64,000 nt of DNA, taken from Nonomuraea jiangxiensis. Its GTDB lineage: Bacteria > Actinomycetota > Actinomycetes > Streptosporangiales > Streptosporangiaceae. Below, one piece after another: positions 52,376 to 61,462 of the stretch. The position numbers were made by a program, and so were the translations under genes. Under the pieces are notes generated by a model. It saw only the letters and a program-made list of their open reading frames with translations. It was not told the origin of the DNA and ran no database searches. Numbering within the stretch: position 1 is the stretch's first letter; each line of letters begins with the position of its first letter. The stretch lies in assembly GCF_900099965.1 (NCBI RefSeq), contig NZ_FNDJ01000007.1:218995-282994 (forward strand), read 5' to 3'.

Positions 52376-53590
52376 GTGGAGTGGACCCCCGAGCCGCGCG
52401 AGCTGGCCGATCTCGAGCTGCTGCTGTCCGGCGCGTTCGAGCCGCTGACGGGGTTCCTCGGCCACGACGACCTGCACGCGGTGCACGAGCGCGGCAGGCT
52501 GGCCGACGGCACCCCGTGGCCGGCGCCCGTCACCCTCCACCTGGACGCCGAGGTCGCGCCCGGCGACGAGGTCACGCTGCTCGACCCTGAGGGCCTGCCG
52601 CTGGCGGCGCTCACGGTGAGCGCCCAGGAGCCCGACGGGCTGACCTCGGGGCGGATCAAGGGCCTCGGCACGCCCGAGCACGGGCCGTTCGCGCGGCTGC
52701 GGCGCACGCCTGCCGAGGTGCGGGACGAGCTCGGCGGGCGCGCGGCGCTGGTCGTCACCATGCGCGGGCCGCTCGACGACCTCTCCGAGATCGTCGCCAC
52801 CGCCAAGGAGCTCGACGCGGTGATCGTGCTGCTCGCCCTCTCATACGGCGAGGCCGGCCCCGCCGTCGTACGCGCCGCGCTGCGCGCCCAGGAGCGGTTG
52901 CCCGCCGGCACGCTCGTCGTCTCCGTGCCCCTGGCGCCGCGCGCGGAGCCCGAGATCGACCTGGAGCTGCGCGAGCACGTCGCGGCCGCCTACGGCGCCA
53001 CCGAGCACCTGGCCGGTCCCGAGCCGGTGAGCATTCCCGGCCCGCCGCACCGCCGCGGCCTGGTGGTCTTCTTCACCGGCCTGTCCGGATCCGGCAAGTC
53101 CACGATCGCCCGCGGCCTCCGCGACGCCCTGCTGGAGCTGGGCAGCCGCACGGTGACCTACCTCGACGGCGACGTGGTGCGCCGGTTGCTGTCCAAGGGC
53201 CTGACCTTCTCCAAGGCCGACCGCGACCTGAACATCCGCCGCATCGGCTTCGTCGCCGCCGAGACGGCCCGGCACGGCGGCCTGGCCATCTGCGCGCCCA
53301 TCGCCCCGTACGCGGCCACCCGCGCGGAGGTGCGCGAGATGGTCGAGTCCGTCGGAGCCGACTTCCTGCTCGTGCACGTCGCGACGCCGCTGGAGGAGTG
53401 CGAGCGGCGCGACCGCAAGGGCCTGTACGCCAAGGCCCGCGCCGGCCTCATCCCGGAGTTCACCGGCATCTCCGACCCCTACGAGGAGCCGGACGACGCC
53501 GACCTCGTGATCGACACCACGCACATCACCATCGAGGCCGCCGTCTCCCAGGTCCTGGAGACACTGCGCTCGGGAGGCTGGGTCCGGTGA
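52376..53590 (+). CDS. cysC: adenylyl-sulfate kinase with ATP-sulfurylase-like N-terminal region
   Basis: 404 aa from GTG 52376 (AGGAAAC just upstream). Residues 1-110 look like the PUA-like N-terminal domain of ATP sulfurylase (SGAFEPLTGFLG, LADGTPWPAPVTL). Residues 110-225 resemble a shortened sulfurylase core without the HxGH nucleotide motif, so it should not make APS. Residues 228-400 are a full APS kinase: P-loop GLSGSGKST at 235-243, DGDVVRRLLSKGL, RDRKGLYAKARAG and ISDPYEEP. Its product PAPS is the donor used by the two sulfotransferases downstream. The stop is one base before the TauE gene. Confidence 0.93.
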   Translation: MEWTPEPRELADLELLLSGAFEPLTGFLGHDDLHAVHERGRLADGTPWPAPVTLHLDAEVAPGDEVTLLDPEGLPLAALTVSAQEPDGLTSGRIKGLGTPEHGPFARLRRTPAEVRDELGGRAALVVTMRGPLDDLSEIVATAKELDAVIVLLALSYGEAGPAVVRAALRAQERLPAGTLVVSVPLAPRAEPEIDLELREHVAAAYGATEHLAGPEPVSIPGPPHRRGLVVFFTGLSGSGKSTIARGLRDALLELGSRTVTYLDGDVVRRLLSKGLTFSKADRDLNIRRIGFVAAETARHGGLAICAPIAPYAATRAEVREMVESVGADFLLVHVATPLEECERRDRKGLYAKARAGLIPEFTGISDPYEEPDDADLVIDTTHITIEAAVSQVLETLRSGGWVR

Positions 53591-53591
53591 A

Positions 53592-54476
53592 ATGACCGCG
53601 GACTGGGCACTGATCGGCGGATCCTTCGTCGTCGCGGTGGTCGTCGGGCTGACCGGGATGGGCGGCGGGGCGCTCATGACGCCGATGATGATGTTGTTCT
53701 TCAACGTCCCGCCGCTGGCCGCCGTCTCCAGCGACCTGGTCGCCTCGGCCGTGATGAAGCCCGTCGGCAGCGTGGTCCACCTGCGCCGGGGCACGGTCAA
53801 CCTGCGCCTGGTGGGCTGGTTGTGCGCGGGCTCGGTGCCGGCCGCCTTCTGCGGGGTGTTCCTGGCGCGGGCGTTCGCGGTCGGCGACGCGGTCTCCTAC
53901 GCGCTGGGGGTGGCGCTCCTGCTGGCCGTCGCCGGCATGGCGGTCAAGAGCCTGCTCGGCGCGCGGGGCGGCACGGCGAACGCGCACGAGATCGTCGTGC
54001 GACCCATCCCCACCCTACTGGTCGGTATGGTAGGCGGATTGGTCGTCGGCATCTCCTCCGTCGGCTCCGGCTCCCTGATCATCGTGGCCCTGCTCGTGCT
54101 CTATCCCGCGCTCAAGGCCAACCAGCTCGTCGGCACGGACCTGGTGCAGGCCGTGCCGCTGGTCACCGCGGCCGCCCTCGGCCACCTGCTGTTCGGCGAC
54201 TTCCAACTGCACCTCACGCTGTCGCTGCTCATCGGCTCGATCCCGGGCGTCTACCTCGGCGCCCGCATCTCCTCCCGGGCCCCCGGCGGCCTGATCAGGG
54301 CCCTGCTGGCGATCGTCCTGCTGGCCTCGGCGCTCAAGCTGCTCGACGTGAGCGACACGGTCACCGTCTGGGCGCTCGCCGCCGCCTCGGCGGTCACGAT
54401 CGCGGGGTGGCGCCTCAAGGTCAGGGCCGCGGCACGCGCGTCGAGCGAAAGTACGGATCTGTCGCGAGCTCGGTGA
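53592..54476 (+). CDS. TauE/SafE family sulfite/organosulfonate exporter
   Basis: 294 aa, eight hydrophobic segments. The N-terminal GLTGMGGGALMTPMM and the repeat GISSVGSGSLI mark the two halves of the TauE/SafE fold. It probably exports sulfite or another sulfur anion; next to an APS kinase it may relieve sulfite or balance sulfate. It starts one base after cysC, so co-translation is likely. Its last 56 bases overlap the convergent GH26-like gene. Confidence 0.93.
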   Translation: MTADWALIGGSFVVAVVVGLTGMGGGALMTPMMMLFFNVPPLAAVSSDLVASAVMKPVGSVVHLRRGTVNLRLVGWLCAGSVPAAFCGVFLARAFAVGDAVSYALGVALLLAVAGMAVKSLLGARGGTANAHEIVVRPIPTLLVGMVGGLVVGISSVGSGSLIIVALLVLYPALKANQLVGTDLVQAVPLVTAAALGHLLFGDFQLHLTLSLLIGSIPGVYLGARISSRAPGGLIRALLAIVLLASALKLLDVSDTVTVWALAAASAVTIAGWRLKVRAAARASSESTDLSRAR

Positions 54477-55596
54477 ACGCCCGCCCGGCCCCGCCGCCCG
54501 TGTCGAAGCTCGTGTCACCGCGCGGCGCCTGCGGCGAGTCGAAGTAGAGCAGCGCCTTGATCTGCGGATAGCGCTTGATCTGCCGGCGCACCGACTCGAA
54601 GAACGCCCGCTTGAACGCGGGATCGTCGTGCCGCTCGAACACCCCCCACTCGGCCACCATGACCGGCTTGCCGGGGAAGCGCGCCTGCATCCACCGGTAG
54701 AACCCCGGCCAGTCCGGATATTCCTTGCGCCGCTTGTTGACCAGCCCGTCGAAGTCGCGCACCTGGTCGTCGGCGTAGGGGTCCATGGCCACCCAGTCGA
54801 CCACGTCGTCGCCCGGGTAGAGGTCCTCGAACCAGCGCTTGGCCGCCCAGTTGGGCGCCCCCATGTACGTCATGACCATGACCGCGTTCCTCACCCCCTC
54901 CGCCCGCAGCCGGAGCACCACGTGCCGGAACATGGCCGCGTAGTCGGTGGCCCGCATGCCCGAGCCGGCCGAGTCGTCCACGTCGTTCTCCGGCTCGTGA
55001 TGGATGGTGAGGAAGAACCGCTCGGGAAAGGTACGCCGGAGGTGCCCGGCCAGCCGGGTGATCCGTGCGTCGAGGGCCCCGTCGGCGATCTCCGCCCAGG
55101 TGTGGTCGAACGACGGCTTCCAGTTGATCATGAGCAACCGCGGCCTGGCCGGGTCGCGGGCCAGCCTGATCTCGGCTCCGGTGGGGAACAGCTCGCTGCC
55201 CCGGTGGTAGACGTGCAGGACGTCGGCGGGGGCGCCCATGCGCGACTCCGCCCCGTGCAGCGCCTGGTCCACCGGCAGCCCGGTGAAGACCTCGGGCGCG
55301 ATGCCCCACCAGGCGCCGCAGGACGGGATGAGCCGCGTGGTGGCCGTGCACGCGGACGTGCCCGCCATCGTCGCCGGCCCCGCGGCCTTGGCCGCCTCCG
55401 GAGTCGGCATCGTGGCCGCGCCGGTGGCCGCGCCGGGGAGCGTCCCGGGGGCCGCTCGCGGGGCCGTTCCCGAGGCCACCACCGCCGCCGGGCGGGCGTG
55501 GGAATCCGCCGCGCCGGAGCAGGCGGACAGCAGCGCGATCATCACCGTGATGAAAGCGGTATTCGTAGCGGAATGTGAAATTCCCCGTAGCTGCAA
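54421..55596 (-). CDS. secreted GH26-like glycoside hydrolase lipoprotein
   Basis: 391 aa from TTG 55596 (GGAAGG two bases upstream). A signal peptide with lipobox LLSAC is followed by an Ala/Pro linker (30-85), then a (beta/alpha)8 domain. The acid/base is in FLTIHHEPEND and the nucleophile in PVMVAEWGVF, as in GH26 mannanases and related endoglycanases. The substrate is uncertain. Lying opposite the polysaccharide genes, it may trim or recycle the surface glycan. Confidence 0.85.
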   Translation of the reverse strand: MQLRGISHSATNTAFITVMIALLSACSGAADSHARPAAVVASGTAPRAAPGTLPGAATGAATMPTPEAAKAAGPATMAGTSACTATTRLIPSCGAWWGIAPEVFTGLPVDQALHGAESRMGAPADVLHVYHRGSELFPTGAEIRLARDPARPRLLMINWKPSFDHTWAEIADGALDARITRLAGHLRRTFPERFFLTIHHEPENDVDDSAGSGMRATDYAAMFRHVVLRLRAEGVRNAVMVMTYMGAPNWAAKRWFEDLYPGDDVVDWVAMDPYADDQVRDFDGLVNKRRKEYPDWPGFYRWMQARFPGKPVMVAEWGVFERHDDPAFKRAFFESVRRQIKRYPQIKALLYFDSPQAPRGDTSFDTGGGAGRAFTELATDPYFRSTRVPRP

Positions 55597-55856
55597 AGCC
55601 TTCCAACCCCCTCGTCGAATGACCCCCGCCTATCAAACCTGAACCTTGCCATGTGATTCCTGGAACTTCAGCCAGTGTGGGAGTCTCCCCAGCTCATGAC
55701 GGCTCCAGACCGCCAGAATTTCCTGATATTTCGCTTTAAGGCGAGACGCTTTTCCGGCTGTACTGAAAAAATCTTGTGTATTGCCCCAGCGAATTGACCG
55801 GCCGCCCTATAGTGAGCGAGCACCCCGGCACGTGACGAATCCAGGAGAACTCCCCC

Positions 55857-57155
55857 ATGAGCTCCGGCACGGACCTGGACGAGCACCTCGCCCTGCTGCG
55901 CAGACGGTGGCTGGTCCTCCTGGGCTGCGTCGTGTTCGGCGGCACGGCGGGGCTGGCGCTGATGCGCCTGACGCCGCCCGCCTACACCGCGACCACCCAG
56001 GTGCTCGTCATGCCGGTCGGCGGGCAGGAGCCGGGCAACCAGGTGACCGCCCGCCAGCGCGAGCCGCTCAACCTCGACACCGAGGCCCAGATCGCGCGCT
56101 CGGCCGTGGTCGCGGCGCGGGCGGCCAAGGCGCTCGGAGGCGGCGCGCCCGAGCCCGCCGAGGTCTCGGTGCCGCCCAACTCGTCGGTGTTGTGGATCTC
56201 GGTGACGGCCGCCGAACCGGCCGGCGCGGCGGCCCGATCCCGCGCGTACGCGGAGGCCTACCTGGCCAACCGCCGCGAGTCGACGCTGACCGCGATGGCC
56301 GAGCAGCAGCAGGCCGTGCTGGCCAAGCTCAGGCAGGTCAACGCGGCGATCGACCTGGTGATCAAGCAGCTGGGCGGACTGCCCAGGGGCAGCGCCGAGC
56401 ACACCATCGCCACCCAGCGCCAGGGTGTGCTCAACCGGCAGGCCGCCACCCTCGCGCTGAAGTACGACGCGCTGCGGACGGTCGCGGTCACCCCCGGCAC
56501 GATCATCAGCCAGGCCACCCCGCCCACCGGGCCCAGCTCGCCCAGCCTGCCGCTCTACCTCGGCACCGGGCTGATGACCGGGCTGCTCGCCGGCTCGGCC
56601 GCCGCCTACGCCCGCGACCGGCTCGACCGGCGGCTGCGCACGGCCGCCGACGTCGAGCGGCTGACCGGCCTGCGGGTGCTGGCCGACCTGTCGGGCCCGC
56701 GCGGGCCGGGCGTGCTGCACGACCTGGCCTGCGCCGTGGTCGCCGCCTGCGAGGGGGCCACCGTCCGGCGGCGGCTGCTGGTCAAGGCGCTGCCCTCCGA
56801 CCTGTACGCGTCGTCGCTGGCCGAGCCGCTGTCCGTCAGCGCGCCGCTGTCGGTGCTCGACGGCTCCGACGTACGCGATCTGGCCAGGGCGGACGCCGCG
56901 CTGCTGCTCGTGGGGCTGGGCCGGGTCACCTCGACCGAGGTCGCCACCGCCGCGCGCGGGCTGGCCCAGCACGACGTGCCGGTCGTCGGCGTGGTGACGG
57001 CGACCGACGCGGTGCCCTCGTTCGTACCGCTGATGGAGCCGCACACCTCGCTCGGCAAGCTCGTCGCGACCGGCGAGCTGGAGGTGAGCGTGTCCGCCGA
57101 GACCACGCCCATGCACGCGCTGCACCGCCGCCGGCGGCCCCGCAATCCGACGTGA
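55857..57155 (+). CDS. Wzz/chain-length-determinant-like polysaccharide protein
   Basis: 432 aa. Two transmembrane helices, at about 17-36 and 226-245, flank an extracytoplasmic region with a coiled coil (about 140-185), the Wzz topology. The cytosolic C-terminal 190 residues resemble the tyrosine autokinase fold but have no Walker A motif, so it is not a BY-kinase. It should set chain length of an exported polymer. GGAG precedes the ATG. It is first in a run of six tightly coupled genes (55857-62373). Confidence 0.85.
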   Translation: MSSGTDLDEHLALLRRRWLVLLGCVVFGGTAGLALMRLTPPAYTATTQVLVMPVGGQEPGNQVTARQREPLNLDTEAQIARSAVVAARAAKALGGGAPEPAEVSVPPNSSVLWISVTAAEPAGAAARSRAYAEAYLANRRESTLTAMAEQQQAVLAKLRQVNAAIDLVIKQLGGLPRGSAEHTIATQRQGVLNRQAATLALKYDALRTVAVTPGTIISQATPPTGPSSPSLPLYLGTGLMTGLLAGSAAAYARDRLDRRLRTAADVERLTGLRVLADLSGPRGPGVLHDLACAVVAACEGATVRRRLLVKALPSDLYASSLAEPLSVSAPLSVLDGSDVRDLARADAALLLVGLGRVTSTEVATAARGLAQHDVPVVGVVTATDAVPSFVPLMEPHTSLGKLVATGELEVSVSAETTPMHALHRRRRPRNPT

Positions 57156-58450
57156 GAGGTCCCGCGTGGCCCATCGGGGCGCTGCTGGTCGGCTATCCGC
57201 TCTGGTGGGCGCTCGGATTCGGCGGCCTGTCGGTGATCGTGCTCGCGGTGCCGATGGCGGTGGTGCTGTGGCGGCGCAGGCCTGTCAGGGTGCCGCGCGG
57301 GCTCGGGCTGTGGGCGCTGCTGCTGGCCGGCTATCTGGTGAGCGCGCTGATGCTGGGCGAGTCGCCGCCCGGCACGTACGGCGACCTCGGGCCCGGCCGG
57401 ATGATCGGCTACGTCATGCGGCTGGCGCTCTACGTGGCCGTCCTGGTCATGGTGCTCTACCTGGGCAACCTGACCGAACGCGAGCTGCCGCAGCTCCGGC
57501 TCGTCCGGATGCTGGGGGTGCTGTTCGTCACCACGGTCGCCGGCGGGCTGCTCGGCGTGTTCTTCCCGGGCTTCGCCTTCACCTCACCGGTGGAGCTGCT
57601 GCTGCCCGACTGGCTGGCGGGCAACTCGTTCGTACAGAACCTCATCCACCCCACCGCCGCCCAGACCCAGAAGGTGCTCGGCTTCTCCCTGCCGAGGCCG
57701 GAGGCGCCGTTCGAGTGGGCGAACGCGTGGGGCAGCAACGTGTCGGTGCTGGTGGTCTGGTTCGTGGTCGGCTGGTGGGTGTACGGCGGGCGGCGGCAGA
57801 AGGTCTTCGTGGCCGTCTCCCTCGCGCTGGCCGCGATCCCCGTCGTCTACTCGCTCAACCGCGGCCTGTGGATCGGCCTCGGCCTGGCCGTGCTCTACCT
57901 GATCGTCCGGGTGGGCGGGCGGACCAGGGTCGTGTTGTGCGGGGCGGTGGCGGTGGGGGCGCTGGCGTTCGCGCTCAGCCCGCTGGCCTCCCTGGTCACA
58001 CAGCGGCTGGACAAACCGCACTCCAACGACATCAGGGCCTTCACCGTGACGGCCACCCTCGCGGCGGCGACCCACTCGCCGGTCATCGGCTACGGCAACA
58101 CCCGCAACGCCCTGGGCAACCACCGCACGATCACCACGGGCAGGACCCAGTGGTGCGAGGGGTGCGGGCATCCGCCGCTGGGCAGCGACGGGCAACTCTG
58201 GCTGCTGATCATCACGCAGGGGTTCACCGGGGCGGCGCTCTACGTGGCGTTCTTCCTGGGGGCGATCCGCCGCCACTGGCGGGACCGCAGCCCGGTGGGG
58301 CTGGCCGGGGTGCTGGTGATGGGGCTCGTCCTGCTCTACATGTTCGTCTACGACGGGCTGGTCACGCCGCTCAGCCTCTATCTCATCTCGTTCGCCCTGC
58401 TGTGGCGGAACTCGCCGCGGAGTGACACCTGCCTTCGGAGTGACCCATGA
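57152..58450 (+). CDS. O-antigen ligase/polymerase-like membrane protein
   Basis: 432 aa, 10-12 hydrophobic segments. The start is GTG 57152, overlapping the Wzz-like stop (GTGA). The long periplasmic loop near residues 275-360 with RQ/NRG-type motif SLNRGLWIGLGLAVLY and the later GYGNTRNALGNH resembles the Wzy_C/WaaL family. It would polymerise or ligate lipid-linked repeat units outside the membrane. The stop overlaps the next ATG (ATGA). Confidence 0.88.
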   Translation: MRGPAWPIGALLVGYPLWWALGFGGLSVIVLAVPMAVVLWRRRPVRVPRGLGLWALLLAGYLVSALMLGESPPGTYGDLGPGRMIGYVMRLALYVAVLVMVLYLGNLTERELPQLRLVRMLGVLFVTTVAGGLLGVFFPGFAFTSPVELLLPDWLAGNSFVQNLIHPTAAQTQKVLGFSLPRPEAPFEWANAWGSNVSVLVVWFVVGWWVYGGRRQKVFVAVSLALAAIPVVYSLNRGLWIGLGLAVLYLIVRVGGRTRVVLCGAVAVGALAFALSPLASLVTQRLDKPHSNDIRAFTVTATLAAATHSPVIGYGNTRNALGNHRTITTGRTQWCEGCGHPPLGSDGQLWLLIITQGFTGAALYVAFFLGAIRRHWRDRSPVGLAGVLVMGLVLLYMFVYDGLVTPLSLYLISFALLWRNSPRSDTCLRSDP

Positions 58451-59343
58451 ACGACGCCGCCGTCCGGCTCGGATATCTCGCGGAGACCGTACGGCTGCTG
58501 TATCCGGGGTCGGGCTCGCCCCGGGCGTACACGGTGCTGCCGCACGCGGCCGTGCCCCGGCGGCTGGCGCCGCGGCGCTGGTGGCATCCCTGGCCCGGGG
58601 TCGTGGTGCCGGTCGAGGGGTCGATCGCGGCGCATCTGAGCGAGGTGTTCCAGCGCCCGGTCGAGACCGTCGTCCACGTACGGCCGGCGTTGCGGGCCAA
58701 CCGGAAGCCCATTCTGGAGGCCCGGTCCGGCGGGCGGCGGCTGGCCTTCGTGAAGATCGGCGACAGCCCGCGCGCCCGCGACCTGATCACCGCGGAGGCG
58801 GCGGCCCTGCGCAGGCTGGCCGGCCTGCCGCTGGAGACGGTGGTCGTGCCCCGGGTGCTGCACCACGGGTCCTGGCGGGGGCTCGCGGTGCTGGCCCTGT
58901 CGCCGCTGCCGGTACGCCGCCGCCGGGTGCCGCGCCCGCTGCTCGTCGAGGCGATCAAGGAGATCGCGGGCACCGGTGGGTCAAGCCCCGCCTGGCACGG
59001 TGACCTCGCCCCGTGGAACATGTGCCCGTCCCGCGACGGCCGGGTGCTGGTGTGGGACTGGGAGCGGTACGAGGTCGGCGTCCCCTACGGCTTCGACGCC
59101 GTACACCACTTCTTCCAGCGGGCGCTGCGGCGGATGGACCCGCCGCTGGCGGCGCGGGCGTGCCTGGCTCAGGCCATCCGGGAGCTCGCGCCGCTGGGCG
59201 TGTCCGGGGCGGCGGCCAGGCAGACCGCGCTGCGCTACCTGATCGCGCTGGCCGACCGGCACGCCGCCGACGGCCACGAGCCGCTCGGACCGCCGGAGTC
59301 CTGGCTCAACCCGGTCGCCGACCACGAGGAGTCGCTCACGTGA
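58447..59343 (+). CDS. phosphotransferase (kinase-fold) protein
   Basis: 298 aa. The C-terminal lobe has WHGDLAPWNMCPSRDGRVLVWDWER (catalytic HGDxxxxN, then metal-binding D in VWDWE), as in aminoglycoside phosphotransferases and homoserine-kinase-like enzymes. The N-terminal lobe has a lysine in LAFVKIGDS. It may phosphorylate a sugar or lipid carrier in the glycan pathway. ATGA and GTGA overlaps tie it to both neighbours. Confidence 0.85.
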   Translation: MNDAAVRLGYLAETVRLLYPGSGSPRAYTVLPHAAVPRRLAPRRWWHPWPGVVVPVEGSIAAHLSEVFQRPVETVVHVRPALRANRKPILEARSGGRRLAFVKIGDSPRARDLITAEAAALRRLAGLPLETVVVPRVLHHGSWRGLAVLALSPLPVRRRRVPRPLLVEAIKEIAGTGGSSPAWHGDLAPWNMCPSRDGRVLVWDWERYEVGVPYGFDAVHHFFQRALRRMDPPLAARACLAQAIRELAPLGVSGAAARQTALRYLIALADRHAADGHEPLGPPESWLNPVADHEESLT

Positions 59344-60194
59344 GAACGGCCAAACGGACGCTGCTGTCGGCGTCGCGGACGATGGGACGGCTGTCCGCCC
59401 GGGCGCGGTTGCTGCCGTCCTTCCTGATCGCGGGGGCGCAGCGGTGCGGCACCACCTCGCTCTACCGGGCGCTGGCCCAGCACCCGCTGCTGCTCAAACC
59501 GTTGCTGCACAAGGGGGTGCACTACTTCGACGTCGGCTACGCGCACGGGCTGCCCTGGTATCAGGCCCACTTCCCGCTGCGGGCGAGCGCGGCACTGCTC
59601 GCCCACAGGTACGGCACCGGGGCGCTCGCCTTCGAGTCCGCCCCCTACTACCTGTTCCATCCACTGGCCGGGGAGCGGATCGCGGCCGACCTGCCGGGGG
59701 TGAAGCTGATCGTGCTGGTCCGGGACCCGGTGGCGCGCGCCTGCTCCGCCCACGCCCACGAGCTGGCCAGGGGCTTCGAGACGGAGTCCCACTTCGAGTA
59801 CGCGGTGGAGCTGGAGGCGCGGCGGCTGGCCGGGGCTGAGGAGCTGTTGCGCGCGGAGCCCCACGCCCTGCACCACTCGCACCGCCATCACGGTTACCTG
59901 GCACGCGGCCGGTACGCCGACCAGCTCGACCGGCTGGAGCCGCTGATCGGCCGGGAGCGCATCCTGGTGCTGGACAGCCACCGGTTCTTCGCCGAGCCGG
60001 AGCCGGTCTATGACCGGGTGCTGGAGTTCCTGGGGGTGCCCCATCTGGGCTATCCGGAGTTCGAGCGGCACAACCGCCGGGCCCTGCCGCGGCCGATGCC
60101 CCAGGGGCTGGAGCGGGCGCTCAGGAACCACTTCGAGTCCTACGACGCGCGGCTGACGCGGTGGCTGGATGGTGAGCCCTCGTGGCGGCGGTGA
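59340..60194 (+). CDS. sulfotransferase family protein 1
   Basis: 284 aa from GTG 59340 (GTGA overlap). The PAPS-binding 5'-PSB loop is AGAQRCGTTSLY at 31-42, and the 3'-phosphate motif is VRDPVARACSAHAH at about 125-138. It transfers sulfate from PAPS to a hydroxyl or amino group of a carbohydrate, on the heparan-sulfotransferase-like branch. The PAPS donor can come from the APS kinase at 52376. The last 13 bases overlap the flippase gene. Confidence 0.92.
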   Translation: MRTAKRTLLSASRTMGRLSARARLLPSFLIAGAQRCGTTSLYRALAQHPLLLKPLLHKGVHYFDVGYAHGLPWYQAHFPLRASAALLAHRYGTGALAFESAPYYLFHPLAGERIAADLPGVKLIVLVRDPVARACSAHAHELARGFETESHFEYAVELEARRLAGAEELLRAEPHALHHSHRHHGYLARGRYADQLDRLEPLIGRERILVLDSHRFFAEPEPVYDRVLEFLGVPHLGYPEFERHNRRALPRPMPQGLERALRNHFESYDARLTRWLDGEPSWRR

Positions 60195-61462
60195 CCGGCG
60201 TGCTGGGGCGCAAGGGGGTCGCCGGGGTCAGCGGGGCGGTGGCCGGCGCGGGGCTGCAGTTCGCGCTGGTGGTGGTCGTGACCAGGGCGTTCCCTCCCGC
60301 GGACGCCGGGGCGTTCTTCACCGCGACCGCGCTGGCGCTGATGGTGGCGGGGGTCGCGAAGCTGGACGCGGGGAACGGGCTCGTGTACTTCATCGCGCGG
60401 GCGAGGACGTATGGGTACATCGGCATTTCCGGATATATCCGGGCGGCCGTGGTGCCGTGCGCGGTGGTGGCCTGCGCCGCCGGAGCGGTGCTGTATCCCC
60501 GGCTGGGGCCGCTGGCCGTGGCGCTGCCGGTCATCGTGGTGGGGGACGTCCTGCTGGCGGCCACGCGGGGGTTCGGGACCGTGCGGCCCACCGTGCTGCT
60601 GGACGGGATGGCGGTGCCCGGGTGCCAGCTCGCACTGGTCGCCATGGTGGCCTGGGCGGCGGCGCGCGGCGAGGTGTCGGGTGCCGGGGTCGTCGGGTGG
60701 CTGGCGTTCGCGTGGGCGGCGCCGTACGCGGTGGTGCCGGTGCTGGCGGCGGCTGCGCTGCACGGGCGGGTGCCGCGCGGGCGTTACCTGCCGGGGACGG
60801 CGCGGGATCTGTGGCGGTACACCGCTCCCCGGTCGGTCGCGGGGGCGGTCCAGGCGGTGTTCCAGCGGGTGGACATCGTGATCGTCGCGCTGCTCGCCGG
60901 GCCGGCGCAGGCCGCCGTCTACACGGCCGCCACCCGGTTCAAGGTGGTGGGGCAGCTGGCCAACCAGGGGCTGGCGCAGGCCGTACAGGCTCGGCTGGTC
61001 AGGGCGCTGGCCTGCGGGGAGGCGGGGCTGGCCAGGGAGCTGTACCAGACCGCCACGCTCTGGCTGGTGCTGCTGACGTGGCCGGTGTGGCTGGCCTACG
61101 CCGCGCTGGCGCCCGTGGTGCTGCGGGTGTTCGGCCCCTCGTACGGCTCCGCGGCGCCGGTGGCGCTCGTACTGGCCGGGACGATGATGGTGGCCACCGC
61201 CTGCGGGATGGTGGACGTCGTGCTGACGGCGGCCGGGCACACCGGCATGAGCCTGCTCAACCTGCTGGCCGCCGTGGCCTGCACCCTGGTCCTGGACGTG
61301 ACCCTGATCCCCGCCTACGGGGCGCTCGGGGCGGTCATCGGCTGGTCGGGCGGCGTGGTCGTGAAGAACCTGCTCCCCCTGTGGCAGTTGCACCGCCGCT
61401 ATCGCCTGCACCCGTTCGGCCGCCACACCCTAACGGCCCTGCGCCTGCGGGCGGCGGCATGA
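60182..61462 (+). CDS. oligosaccharide flippase (Wzx/MATE-like)
   Basis: 426 aa, 12-14 hydrophobic segments. The N-terminal LGRKGVAGVSGAVAGAGLQF and the later TAPRSVAGAVQAVFQRVDIVIVALL match the polysaccharide transporter (PST) family. It should flip lipid-linked repeat units across the membrane before polymerisation by the 57152 protein. It lies between the two sulfotransferase genes, overlapping both (13 and 4 bases), which suggests sulfation is part of unit assembly. Confidence 0.9.
   Translation: MAAVTGVLGRKGVAGVSGAVAGAGLQFALVVVVTRAFPPADAGAFFTATALALMVAGVAKLDAGNGLVYFIARARTYGYIGISGYIRAAVVPCAVVACAAGAVLYPRLGPLAVALPVIVVGDVLLAATRGFGTVRPTVLLDGMAVPGCQLALVAMVAWAAARGEVSGAGVVGWLAFAWAAPYAVVPVLAAAALHGRVPRGRYLPGTARDLWRYTAPRSVAGAVQAVFQRVDIVIVALLAGPAQAAVYTAATRFKVVGQLANQGLAQAVQARLVRALACGEAGLARELYQTATLWLVLLTWPVWLAYAALAPVVLRVFGPSYGSAAPVALVLAGTMMVATACGMVDVVLTAAGHTGMSLLNLLAAVACTLVLDVTLIPAYGALGAVIGWSGGVVVKNLLPLWQLHRRYRLHPFGRHTLTALRLRAAA

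Noticed and set aside
55794-55813. Promoter TTGACC with TATAGT upstream of the Wzz-like gene
   Set aside because: The spacer is eight bases, far too short for a sigma-70 promoter; TATAGT alone may still be a -10 box.
55781-57151. N-terminal extension of the ligase-like gene over the whole Wzz-like gene
   Set aside because: The frame is open by chance; a GTGA overlap gives a natural start at 57152 and the extension is Arg/Ala-rich noise.
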